Source: Piscicola geometra
Taxonomy: Eukaryota; Annelida; Clitellata; Hirudinida; Piscicolidae
Direction: 5' to 3'
Assembly: GCA_943735955.1 (NCBI GenBank)
Contig: CALSEQ010000043.1
Span: forward strand, 768,501-832,500
DNA: 64,000 nt
The notes beneath the pieces were generated by a model. The model had not been told where the DNA came from, ran no database searches, and saw only the letters and a list, made by a program, of their open reading frames with translations. This document shows positions 27,036 to 39,899 of this stretch, in pieces (positions within the stretch are counted from its first letter, which is position 1; each line of letters starts with the position of its first letter). The translations under genes were made by a program, and so were the position numbers.

Positions 27036-28716
27036 CCTTACTCCCACCCACACACATGAGACAGTCCGAGGCCGATACGGCGCCAGTTTTTTTACTTCTT
27101 TATCTTTACTCCCCATGCACCCCCACACCAAATCCTTTTTACCCCCCAACCAAACCTACAGGCAAATGGTTGTCCTCACTGTCTCACCCTAATCCCAACC
27201 CCACACACATGGACAGCGCGAAAGATCCATGGAGGATACACCGAACACCCCCACTGTTGTCACACAGCGATTTGTCACTTTCTCTGAAAGTTTCATTTCG
27301 ATCGATAGGTGCCTCACCACTCTGTTGATAGCCTAGACGGCTGCTTTCTCTGTTTCCCTTGCCGGAAATTTTCCCTACTCTAGGGGATTTTTCCTACGAG
27401 AACTCTGGTACTTTTCAGAAAATTTGTTTTCTGAACACCTCAGTATAGGATCAGAGAAGAGCTTAAGAGTCTGTCGAAACTCTGTGAGTGAGCGGATCCA
27501 AACGGTCCGGCGCCCAAAAAGTCTAACCGGCAATGGCCGCAAGGTTCTTTGCTCAGTACTTCGAGGATACCGGACAATGTGGAACAGACCTTGCTCTATG
27601 TCAACCCGGGCTAAAACCCCACAGGCTTGCATAGAGTTAGGATCGGTCACTGCCCCTGGATGCCTATGATAGGCCGCTGATCCTTACTCCCACCCACACA
27701 CATGAGACAGTCCGAGGCCAATACGGCGCCAATTTTTTTACTTCTTTATCTTTACTCCCCATGCACCCCCACACCAAATCCTTTTTACCCCCCAACCAAA
27801 CCTACAGGCAAATGGTTGTCCTCACTGTCTCACCCTAATCCCAACCCCACACACATGGACAGCGCGAAAGATTCATGGAGGATAAACCGAACACCCCCAC
27901 TGTTGTCACACAGCGATTTGTCACTTTCTCTGAAAGTTTCATTTCGATCGATAGGTGCCTCACCACTCTGTTGATAGCCTAGACGGCTGCTTTCTCTGTT
28001 TCCCTCGCCGGAAATTTTCCCTACTCTAGGGGATTTTTCCTACGAGAACTCTGGTGCTTTTCAGAAAATTTGTTTTCTGAACATCTCAGTATAGGATCAG
28101 AGAAGAGCTTAAAAACCCGTCGAAACTCTGTGAGTGAGCGGATCCAAACGGTCCGGCACCCAAAAAGTCAAACCGGCAATGGCCGCAAGGTTCTTTGCTC
28201 AGTACTTCGAGGATACCAGACAAAGTGGAACAGACCTTGCTCTATGTCAACCCGGGCTAAAACCTCACAGGCTTGCATAGAGTGTAGGATCGGTCACTGC
28301 CCCTGGATGCCTATGATAGGCCGCTGATCCTTACTTCCACCCACACACATGAGACAGTCCGAGGCCAATACGGCACCAATTTTTTCACTTCTTTATCTTT
28401 ACTCCCCATGCACCCCCACACCAAATCCTTTTTACCCCTCAACCAAACCTACAGGCAAATGGTTGTCCTCACTGTCTCACCCTAATCCCAACCCCACACA
28501 CATGGACAGCGCGAAAGATCCATGGAGGATACACCGAACACCCCCACTGTTGTCACACAGCGATTTGTCACTTTATCTGAAAGTTTCATTTCGATCGATA
28601 GGTGCCTCACCACTCTGTTGATAGCCTAGACGGCTGCTTTCTCTGTTTCCCTCGCCGGAAATTTTCCCTACTCTAGGGGATTTTTCCTACGAGAACTCTG
28701 GTGCTTTTCAGAAAAT

Positions 28717-30010
28717 TTGTTTTCTGAACACCTCAGTATAGGATCAGAGAAGAGCTTAAGAGCCCGTCGAAACTCTGTGAGTGAGCGGATCCAAACGGTC
28801 CGGCGCCCAAAAAGTTCAACCGGCAATGGCCGCAAGGTTCATTGCTCAGTACTTTGAGGATACCGGGCAAAGTGGAACAGACCTTGCTCTATGTCAACCC
28901 GGGCTAAAACCCCACAGGCTTGCATAGAGTGTAGGATCGGTCACTGCCCCTGGATGCCTATGATAGGCCGCTGATCCTTACTCCCACCCACACACATGAG
29001 ACAGTCCGAGGCCAATACGGCACCAATTTTTTCACTTCTTTATTTTTACTCCCCATGCACCCCCACACCAAATCCTTTTTACCCCTCAACCAAACCTACA
29101 GGCAAATGGTTGTCCTCACTGTCTCACCCTAATCCCAACCCCACACACATGGACAGCGCGAAAGATCCATGGAGGATACACCGAACACCCCCACTGTTGT
29201 CACACAGCGATTTGTCACTTTATCTGAAAGTTTCATTTCGATCGATAGGTGCCTCACCACTCTGTTGATAGCCTAGACGGCTGCTTTCTCTGTTTCCCTC
29301 GCCGGAAATTTTCCCTACTCTAGGGGATTTTTCCTACGAGAACTCTGGTGCTTTTCAGAAAATTTGTTTTCTGAACACCTCAGTATAGGATCAGAGAAGA
29401 GCTTAAGAGCCCGTCGAAACTCTGTGAGTGAGCGGATCCAAACGGTCCGGCGCCCAAAAAGTTCAACCGGCAATGGCCGCAAGGTTCATTGCTCAGTACT
29501 TTGAGGATACCGGGCAAAGTGGAACAGACCTTGCTCTATGTCAACCCGGGCTAAAACCCCACAGGCTTGCATAGAGTGTAGGATCGGTCACTGCCCCTGG
29601 ATGCCTATGATAGGCCGCTGATCCTTACTCCCACCCACACACATGAGACAGTCCGAGGCCAATACGGCACCAATTTTTTCACTTCTTTATTTTTACTCCC
29701 CATGCACCCCCACACCAAATCCTTTTTACCCCTCAACCAAACCTACAGGCAAATGGTTGTCCTCACTGTCTCACCCTAATCCCAACCCCACACACATGGA
29801 CAGCGCGAAAGATCCATGGAGGATACACCGAACACCCCCACTGTTGTCACACAGCGATTTTTCACTTTATCTGAAAGTTTCATTTCGATCGATAGGTGCC
29901 TCACCACTCTGTTGATAGCCTAGACGGCTGCTTTCTCTGTTTCCCTCCCCGGAAATTTTCCCTACTCTAGGGGATTTTTCCTACGAGAACTCTGGTGCTT
30001 TTCAGAAAAT
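28717..30010. repeat. Near-identical adjacent satellite units
   Basis: The two units around 28.7-30.0 kb share GGCACCAATTTTTTCAC, TTTATTTTTACTCC and ATACCGGGCAAAG at offset 647. This is a one-unit tandem duplication at the start of domain 2. Confidence 0.65.
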
Positions 30011-31256
30011 TTGTTTTCTGAACACCTGAGTATAGGATCAGAGAAGAGCTTAAGAGCCCGTCGAAACTCTGTGAGTGAGCGGATCCAAACGGTCCGGCGC
30101 CCAAAAAGTTCAACCGGCAATGGCCGCAAGGTTCATTGCTCAGTACTTTGAGGATACCGGACAAAGTGGAACAGACCTTGCTCTATGTCAACCCGGGCTA
30201 GAACCCCACAGGCTTGCATAGAGTGTAGGATCGGTCACTGCCCCTGGATGCCTATGATAGGCCGCTGATCCTTACTCCCACCCACACACATGAGACAGTC
30301 CGAGGCCAATACGGCGCCAATTTTTTTACTTTTTTATCTTTACTCCCCATGCACCCCCACACCAAATCCTTTTTACCCCTCAACCAAACCTACAGACAAA
30401 TGGTTGTCCTCACTGTCTCACCCTAATCCCAACCCCACACACAAGGACAGCGCGAAAGATCCATGGAGGATACACCGAACACCCCCACTGTTGTCACACA
30501 GCGATTTGTCACTTTATCTGAAAGTTTCATTTCGATCGATAGGTGCCTCACCACTCTGTTGATAGCCTAGACGGCTGCTTTCTCTGTTTCCCTGGCCGGA
30601 AATTTTCCCTACTCTAGGGGATTTTTCCTACGAGAACTCTGGTGCTTTTCAGAAAATTTGTTTTCTGAACACCTCAGTTTTGGATCAGAGAAGAGCTTAA
30701 GAGCCCGTCGAAACTCTGTGAGTGAGCGGATCCAAATGGTACGGCGCCCAAAAAGTCCAACCGGCAATGGCCGAAAGGTTCTTTGCTCAGTACTTCGAGG
30801 ATACCGGACAAAGTAGAACAGACCTTGCTCTATGTCAACCCGGGCTAGAACCCCACAGGCTTGCATAGAGAGTAGGATCAGTCACTGCCCCTGGATGCCT
30901 ATTATAGGCCGCTGATCCTTACTCCCACCCACACACATGAGACAGTCCGAGGCCAATATGGCGCCAATTTTTTTACTTTTTTTATCTTTACTCCCCATGC
31001 ACCCCCACACCAAATTCTTTTTACCCCTCAACCAAACCTACAGGCAAATGGTTGTCCTCACTGTCTCACCCTAATCCCAACCCCACACACAAGGACAGCG
31101 CGAAAGATCCATGGAGGATACACCGAACACCCCCACTGTTGTCACACAGCGATTTGTCACTTTCTCTGAAAGTTTCATTTCGATCGATAGGTGCCTCACC
31201 ACTCTGTTGATAGCCTAGACGGCTGCTTTCTCTGTTTCCCTTGCCGGAATTTTTCC

Positions 31257-33844
31257 CTACTCTAGGGGATTTTTCCTACGAGAACTCTGGTGCTTTTCAG
31301 AAAATTTGTTTTCTGAACACCTCAGTATAGGATCAGAGAAGAGCTTAAGAGCCCGTCGAGACTCTGTGAGTGAGCGGATCCAAACGGTCCGGCGCCCAAA
31401 AAGTCCAACCGGCAATGGCCGAAAGGTTCTTTGCTCAGTACTTGTAGGATACCGGACAAAGTAGAACAGACCTTGCTCTATGTCAACCCGGGCTAGAACC
31501 CCACAGGCTTGCATAGAGTGTAGGATCAGTCACTGCCCCTGGATGCCTATTATAGGCCGCTGATCCTTACTCCCACCCACACACATGAGACAGTCCGAGG
31601 CCAATACGGCGCCAATTTTTTTACTTTTTTATCTTTACTCCCCATGCACCCCCACACCAAATCCTTTTTACCCCTCAACCAAACCTACAGACAAATGGTT
31701 GTCCTCACTGTCTCACCCTAATCCCAACCCCACACACAAGGACAGCGCGAAAGATCCATGGAGGATACACCGAACACCCCCACTGTTGTCACACAGCGAT
31801 TTGTCACTTTCTCTGAAAGTTTCATTTCGATCGATAGGTGCCTCACCACTCTGTTGATAGCCTAGACGGCTGCTTTCTCTGTTTCCCTTGCCGGAATTTT
31901 TCCCTACTCTAGGGGATTTTTCCTACGAGAACTCTGGTGCTTTTCAGAAAATTTGTTTTCTGAACACCTCAGTATAGGATCAGAGAAGAGCTTAAGAGCC
32001 CGTCGAAACTCTGTGAGTGAGCGGATCCAAACGGTCCGGCGCCCAAAAAGTCCAACCGGCAATGGCCGAAAGGTTCTTTGCTCAGTACTTCGAGGATACC
32101 GGACAAAGTAGAACAGACCTTGCTCTATGTCAACCCGGGCTAGAACCCCACAGGCTTGCATAGAGTGTAGGATCAGTCACTGCCCCTGGATGCCTATTAT
32201 AGGCCGCTGATCCTTACTCCCACCCACACACATGAGACAGTCCGAGGCCAATACGGCGCCAATTTTTTTACTATTTTATCTTTACTCCCCATGCACCCCC
32301 ACACCAAATCCTTTTTACCCCTCAACCAAACCTACAGACAAATGGTTGTCCTCACTGTCTCACCCTAATCCCAACCCCACACACAAGGACAGCGCGAAAG
32401 ATCCATGGAGGATACACCGAACACCCCCACTGTTGTCACACAGCGATTTGTCACTTTCTCTGAAAGTTTCATTTCGATCGATAGGTGCCTCACCACTCTG
32501 TTGATAGCCTAGACGGCTGCTTTCTCTGTTTCCCTCCCCGGAAATTTTCCCTACTCTAGGGGATTTTTCCTACGAGAACTCTGGTGCTTTTCAGAAAATT
32601 TGTTTTCTGAACACCTGAGTATAGGATCAGAGAAGAGCTTAAGAGCCCGTCGAAACTCTGTGAGTGAGCGGATCCAAACGGTCCGGCGCCCAAAAAGTCC
32701 AACCGGCAATGGCCGAAAGGTTCTTTGCTCAGTACTTGTAGGATACCGGACAAAGTAGAACAGACCTTGCTCTATGTCAACCCGGGCTAGAACCCCACAG
32801 GCTTGCATAGAGTGTAGGATCAGTCACTGCCCCTGGATGCCTATTATAGGCCGCTGATCCTTACTCCCACCCACACACATGAGACAGTCCGAGGCCAATA
32901 CGGCGCCAATTTTTTTACTTTTTTATCTTTACTCCCCATGCACCCCCACACCAAATCCTTTTTACCCCTCAACCAAACCTACAGACAAATGGTTGTCCTC
33001 ACTGTCTCACCCTAATCCCAACCCCACACACAAGGACAGCGCGAAAGATCCATGGAGGATACACCGAACACCCCCACTGTTGTCACACAGCGATTTGTCA
33101 CTTTCTCTGAAAGTTTCATTTCGATCGATAGGTGCCTCACCACTCTGTTGATAGCCTAGACGGCTGCTTTCTCTGTTTCCCTTGCCGGAATTTTTCCCTA
33201 CTCTAGGGGATTTTTCCTACGAGAACTCTGGTGCTTTTCAGAAAATTTGTTTTCTGAACACCTCAGTATAGGATCAGAGAAGAGCTTAAGAGCCCGTCGA
33301 AACTCTGTGAGTGAGCGGATCCAAACGGTCCGGCGCCCAAAAAGTCCAACCGGCAATGGCCGAAAGGTTCTTTGCTCAGTACTTCGAGGATACCGGACAA
33401 AGTAGAACAGACCTTGCTCTATGTCAACCCGGGCTAGAACCCCACAGGCTTGCATAGAGTGTAGGATCAGTCACTGCCCCTGGATGCCTATTATAGGCCG
33501 CTGATCCTTACTCCCACCCACACACATGAGACAGTCCGAGGCCAATACGGCGCCAATTTTTTTACTATTTTATCTTTACTCCCCATGCACCCCCACACCA
33601 AATCCTTTTTACCCCTCAACCAAACCTACAGACAAATGGTTGTCCTCACTGTCTCACCCTAATCCCAACCCCACACACAAGGACAGCGCGAAAGATCCAT
33701 GGAGGATACACCGAACACCCCCACTGTTGTCACACAGCGATTTGTCACTTTCTCTGAAAGTTTCATTTCGATCGATAGGTGCCTCACCACTCTGTTGATA
33801 GCCTAGACGGCTGCTTTCTCTGTTTCCCTCGCCGGAAATTTTCC
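31257..33844. repeat. Dimeric higher-order satellite repeat, two copies (1294 bp)
   Basis: Units alternate in pairs. AGTACTTGTAGG occurs near 31437 and 32731, and TTTACTATTTTATC near 32266 and 33560, each pair 1294 bp apart. The intervening units have AGTACTTCGAGG and CTTTTTTATC. The dimer is therefore repeated twice. Confidence 0.7.
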
Positions 33845-34491
33845 CTACTCTAGGGGATTTTTTCTACGAGAACTCTGGTGCTTTTCAGAAAATTTGTTTT
33901 CTGAACACCTCAGTTTTGGATCAGAGAAGAGCTTAAGAGCCCGTCGAAACTCTGTGAGTGAGCGAGTCCAAATGGTCCGGCGCCCAAAAAGTCCAACCGG
34001 CAATGGCCGAAAGGTTCTTTGCTCAGTACTTCGAAGATACCGGACAAAGTAGAACTGACCTTGCTCTATGTCAACCCGTGCTAAAACCCCACAGGCTTGC
34101 ATAGAGTGTAGGATCGGTCACTGCCCCTGGATGCCTATGATAGGCCGCTGATCCTTACTCCCACCCACACACATGAGACAGTCCGAGGCCAATACGGCGC
34201 AAATTTTTTTTCTTTTTTATCTTTACTCCCCATGCACCCCCACACCAAATCCTTTTTACCCCTCAACCAAACCTACAGGCAAATGGTTGTCCTCACTGTC
34301 TCACCCTAATCCCAACCCCACACACAAGGACAGCGCGAAAGATCCATGGAGGATACACCGAACACCCCCACTGTTGTCACACAGCGATTTGTCACTTTAT
34401 CTGAAAGTTTCATTTCGATCGATAGGTGCCTCACCACTCTGTTGATAGCCTAGACGGCTGCTTTCTCTGTTTCCCTCACCGGAAATTTTCC

Positions 34492-37400
34492 CTACTCTAG
34501 GGGATTTTTCCTACGAGAACTCTGGTGCTTTTCAGAAAATTTGTTTTCTGAACACCTCAGTTTTGGATCAGAGAAGAGCTTAAGAGCCCGTCGAAACTCT
34601 GTGAGTGAGCGGATCCAAATGGTCCGGCGCCCAAAAAGTCCAACCGGCAATGGCCGAAAGGTTCTTTGCTCAGTACTTCGAGGATACCGGACAAAGTAGA
34701 ACAGACCTTGCTCTATGTCAACCCGTGCTAAAACCCCACAGGCTTGCATAGAGTGTAGGATCGGTCACTGCCCCTGGATGCCTATGATAGGCCGCTGATC
34801 CTTACTCCCACCCACACACATGAGACAGTCCGAGACCAATACGGCGCAAATTTTTTTTATTTTTTATCTTTACTCCCCATGCATCCCCACACCAAATCCT
34901 TTTTACCCCTCAACCAAACCTACAGGCAAATGGTTGTCCTCACTGTCTCACCCTAATCCCAACCCCACACACATGGACAGCGCGAAAGATCCATGGAGGA
35001 TACACCGAACACCCTCACTGTTGTCACACAGCGATTTGTCACTTTCTCTGAAAGTTTCATTTCGATCGATAGGTGCCTCACCACTCTGTTGATAGCCTAG
35101 ACGGCTGCTTTCTCTGTTTCCCTTGCCGGAATTTTTCCCTACTCCAGGGGATTTTTCCTACGAGAACTCTGGTGCTTTTCAGAAAATTTGTTTTCTGAAC
35201 ACCTCAGTATAGGATCAGAGAAGAGCTTAAGAGCCCGTCGAAACTCTGTGAGTGAGCGGATCCGAACGGTCCGGCGCCCAAAAAGTCCAACCGGCAATGG
35301 CCGCAAGGTTCTTTGCTCAGTACTTCGAGGACACCGGACAAAGTGGAACAGACCTTGCTCTATGTCAACCCGGGCTAAAACCCCACAGGCTTGCACAGAG
35401 TGTAGGATCGGTCACTGCCCCTGGATGCCTATGATAGGCCGCTGATCCTTACTCCCACCCACACACATGAGACAGTCCGAGGCCAATACGGCACCAATTT
35501 TTTCACTTCTTTATCTTTACTCCCCATGCACCCCCACACCAAATCCTTTTTACCCCTCAACCAAACCTACAGGCAAATGGTTGTCCTCACTGTCTCACCC
35601 TAATCCCAACCCCACACACAAGGACAGCGCGAAAGATCCATGGAGGATACACCGAACACCCCCACTGTTGTCACACAGCGATTTGTCACTTTATCTGAAA
35701 GTTTCATTTCGATCGATAGGTGCCTCACCACTCTGTTGATAGCCTAGACGGCTGCTTTCTCTGTTTCCCTCACCGGAAATTTTCCCTACTCTAGGGGATT
35801 TTTCCTACGAGAACTCTGGTGCTTTTCAGAAAATTTGTTTTCTGAACACCTCAGTTTTGGATCAGAGAAGAGCTTAAGAGCCCGTCGAAACTCTGTGAGT
35901 GAGCGGATCCAAATGGTCCGGCGCCCAAAAAGTCCAACCGGCAATGGCCGAAAGGTTCTTTGCTCAGTACTTCGAGGATACCGGACAAAGTAGAACAGAC
36001 CTTGCTCTATGTCAACCCGTGCTAAAACCCCACAGGCTTGCATAGAGTGTAGGATCGGTCACTGCCCCTGGATGCCTATGATAGGCCGCTGATCCTTACT
36101 CCCACCCACACACATGAGACAGTCCGAGGCCAATACGGCGCAAATTTTTTTTCTTTTTTATCTTTACTCCCCATGCATCCCCACACCAAATCCTTTTTAC
36201 CCCTCAACCAAACCTACAGGCAAATGGTTGTCCTCACTGTCTCACCCTAATCCCAACCCCACACACATGGACAGCGCGAAAGATCCATGGAGGATACACC
36301 GAACACCCCCACTGTTGTCACACAGCGATTTGTCACTTTCTCTGAAAGTTTCATTTCGATCGATAGGTGCCTCACCACTCTGTTGATAGCCTAGACGGCT
36401 GCTTTCTCTGTTTCCCTTGCCGGAATTTTTCCCTACTCTAGGGGATTTTTCCTACGAGAACTCTGGTGCTTTTCAGAAAATTTGTTTTCTGAACACCTCA
36501 GTATAGGATCAGAGAAGAGCTTAAGAGCCCGTCGAAACTCTGTGAGTGAGCGGATCCAAACGGTCCGGCGCCCAAAAAGTCCAACCGGCAATGGCCGCAA
36601 GGTTCTTTGCTCAGTACTTCGAGGACACCGGACAAAGTGGAACAGACCTTGCTCTATGTCAACCCGGGCTAAAACCCCACAGGCTTGCACAGAGTGTAGG
36701 ATCGGTCACTGCCCCTGGATGCCTATGATAGGCCGCTGATCCTTACTCCCACCCACACACATGAGACAGTCCGAGGCCAATACGGCGCAAATTTTTTTTC
36801 TTCTTTATCTTTACTCCCCATGCATCCCCACACCAAATCCTTTTTACCCCTCAACCAAACCTACAGGCAAATGGTTGTCCTCACTGTCTCACCCTAATCC
36901 CAACCCCACACACAAGGACAGCGCGAAAGATCCATGGAGGATACACCGAACACCCCCACTGTTGTCACACAGCGATTTGTCACTTTATCTGAAAGTTTCA
37001 TTTCGATCGATAGGTGCCTCACCACTCTGTTGATAGCCTAGACGGCTGCTTTCTCTGTTTCCCTCACCGGAAATTTTCCCTACTCTAGGGGATTTTTCCT
37101 ACGAGAACTCTGGTGCTTTTCAGAAAATTTGTTTTCTGAACACCTCAGTTTTGGATCAGAGAAGAGCTTAAGAGCCCGTCGAAACTCTGTGAGTGAGCGG
37201 ATCCAAATGGTCCGGCGCCCAAAAAGTCCAACCGGCAATGGCCGAAAGGTTCTTTGCTCAGTACTTCGAGGATACCGGACAAAGTAGAACAGACCTTGCT
37301 CTATGTCAACCCGTGCTAAAACCCCACAGGCTTGCATAGAGTGTAGGATCGGTCACTGCCCCTGGATGCCTATGATAGGCCGCTGATCCTTACTCCCACC

Positions 37401-38030
37401 CACACACATGAGACAGTCCGAGGCCAATACGGCGCAAATTTTTTTTCTTTTTTATCTTTACTCCCCATGCATCCCCACACCAAATCCTTTTTACCCCTCA
37501 ACCAAACCTACAGGCAAATGGTTGTCCTCACTGTCTCACCCTAATCCCAACCCCACACACATGGACAGCGCGAAAGATCCATGGAGGATACACCGAACAC
37601 CCCCACTGTTGTCACACAGCGATTTGTCACTTTCTCTGAAAGTTTCATTTCGATCGATAGGTGCCTCACCACTCTGTTGATAGCCTAGACGGCTGCTTTC
37701 TCTGTTTCCCTTGCCGGAATTTTTCCCTACTCTAGGGGATTTTTCCTACGAGAACTCTGGTGCTTTTCAGAAAATTTGTTTTCTGAACACCTCAGTATAG
37801 GATCAGAGAAGAGCTTAAGAGCCCGTCGAAACTCTGTGAGTGAGCGGATCCAAACGGTCCGGCGCCCAAAAAGTCCAACCGGCAATGGCCGCAAGGTTCT
37901 TTGCTCAGTACTTCGAGGACACCGGACAAAGTGGAACAGACCTTGCTCTATGTCAACCCGGGCTAAAACCCCACAGGCTTGCACAGAGTGTAGGATCGGT
38001 CACTGCCCCTGGATGCCTATGATAGGCCGC
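34492..38030. repeat. Dimeric higher-order satellite repeat, three copies (1294 bp)
   Basis: A CAGTTTTGG / GGCCGAAAGG / CCCGTGCTAAAA unit alternates with a CAGTATAGG / GAGGACACCGG / TTGCACAGAG unit. The GAGGACACC marker lies near 35327, 36621 and 37915, each 1294 bp apart. This local dimer is absent from the rest of the array except for the different dimer at 31.3-33.8 kb. Confidence 0.75.
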
Positions 38031-39899
38031 TGATCCTTACTCCCACCCACACACATGAGACAGTCCGAGGCCAATACGGCACCAATTTTTTCACTTCCTT
38101 ATCTTTACTCCCCATGCACCCCCACACCAAATCCTTTTTACCCCTCAACCAAACCTACAGGCAAATAGTTGTCCTCACTGTCTCACCCTAATCCCAACCC
38201 CACACACAAGGACAGCGCGAAAGATCCATGGAGGATACACCGAACACCCCCACTGTTGTAACACAGCGATTTGTCACTTTATCTGAAAGTTTCATTTCGA
38301 TCGATAGGTGCATCACCACTCTGTTGATAGCCTAGACGGCTGCTTTCTCTGTTTCCCTCGCCGGAAATTTTCCCTACTCTAGGGGATTTTTCCTACGAGA
38401 ACTCTGGTGCTTTTCAGAAAATTTGTTTTCTGAACACCTCAGTTTTGGATCAGAGAAGAGCTTAAGAGCCCGTCGAAACTCTGTGAGTGAGCGGATCCAA
38501 ATGGTCCGGCGCCCAAAAAGTCCAACCGGCAATGGCCGAAAGGTTCTTTGCTCAGTACTTCGAGGATACCGGACAAAGTAGAACAGACCTTGCTCTATGT
38601 CAACCCGGGCTAGAACCCCACAACCTTGCATAGAGTGTAGGATCGGTCACTGCCCCTGGATGCCTATGATAGGCCGCTGATCCTTACTCCCACCCACACA
38701 CATGAGACAGTCCGAGGCCAATACGGCACCAATTTTTTCACTTCTTTATCTTTACTCCCCATGCACCCCCACACCAAATCCTTTTTACCCCTCAACCAAA
38801 CCTACAGGCAAATGGTTGTCCTCACTGTCTCACCCTAATCCCAACCTTACACACAAGGACAGCGCGAAAGATCCATGGAGGATACACCGAACACCCCCAC
38901 TGTTGTAACACAGCGATTTGTCACTTTATCTGAAAGTTTCATTTCGATCGATAGGTGCCTCACCACTCTGTTGATAGCCTAGACGGCTGCTTTCTCTGTT
39001 TCCCTCGCCGGAAATTTTCCCTACTCTAGGGGATTTTTCCTACGAGAACTCTGGTGCTTTTCAGAAAATTTGTTTTCTGAACACCTCAGTTTTGGATCAG
39101 AGAAGAGCTTAAGAGCCCGTCGAAACTCTGTGAGTGAGCGGATCCAAATGGTCCGGCGCCCAAAAAGTCCAACCGGCAATGGCCGAAAGGTTCTTTGCTC
39201 AGTACTTCGAGGATACCGGACAAAGTAGAACAGACCTTGCTCTATGTCAACCCGGGCTAGAACCCCACAGGCTTGCATAGAGTGTAGGATCGGTCACTGC
39301 CCCTGGATGCCTATGATAGGCCGCTGATCCTTACTCCCACCCACACACATGAGACAGTCCGAGGCCAATACGGCGCCAATTTTTTTACTTTTTTATCTTT
39401 ACTCCCCATGCACCCCCACACCAAATCCTTTTTACCCCTCAACCAAACCTACAGGCAAATGGTTGTCATCACTGTCTCACCCTAATCCCAACCCCACACA
39501 CATGGACAGCGCGAAAGATCCATGGAGGATACACCAAACACCCCCACTGTTGTCACACAGCGATTTGTCACTTTCTCTGAAAGTTTCATTTCGATCGATA
39601 GGTGCTTCACCACTCTGTTGATAGCCTAGACGGCTGCTTTCTCTGTTTCCCTCGCCGGGAATTTTCCCTACTCTAGGGGATTTTTCCTACGAGAACTCTA
39701 GTGCTTTTCAGAAAATTTGTTTTCTGAACACCTCAGTATAGGATCAGAGAAGAGCTTAAGAGCCCGTCGAAACTCTGTGAGTGAGCGGATCCAAATGGTC
39801 CGGCGCCCAAAAAGTCCAACCGGCAATGGCCGCAAGGTTCTTTGCTCAGTACTTCGAGGATACCGGACAAAGTAGAACAGACCTTGCTCTATGTCAACC

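Larger units (their letters stand above)
1..28000. repeat. Satellite domain 1 (C6-type units)
   Basis: Units here carry an uninterrupted C run (CCCCCC or ACCACCC) before AACCAAACC and fall into at least three interleaved subtypes. One has CACATCCACACC with CTCAGTGTCTCACCC (for example about 580-660). One has GGTCTGGCGCC with AAAAAGTTCAACC (for example about 975-1005). One has ACCACCC, GTCTTACTC and CACATAGACAG (for example about 3200-3275). A fourth, rarer variant has GGCACCCAAAAAG with AAGAACCCG (about 8054-8112, 8702-8760, 20995-21053, 24889-24947). The subtype order is not a simple period; it repeats in blocks listed separately. The right boundary is gradual, between about 27.4 and 28.4 kb. 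Confidence 0.8.
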
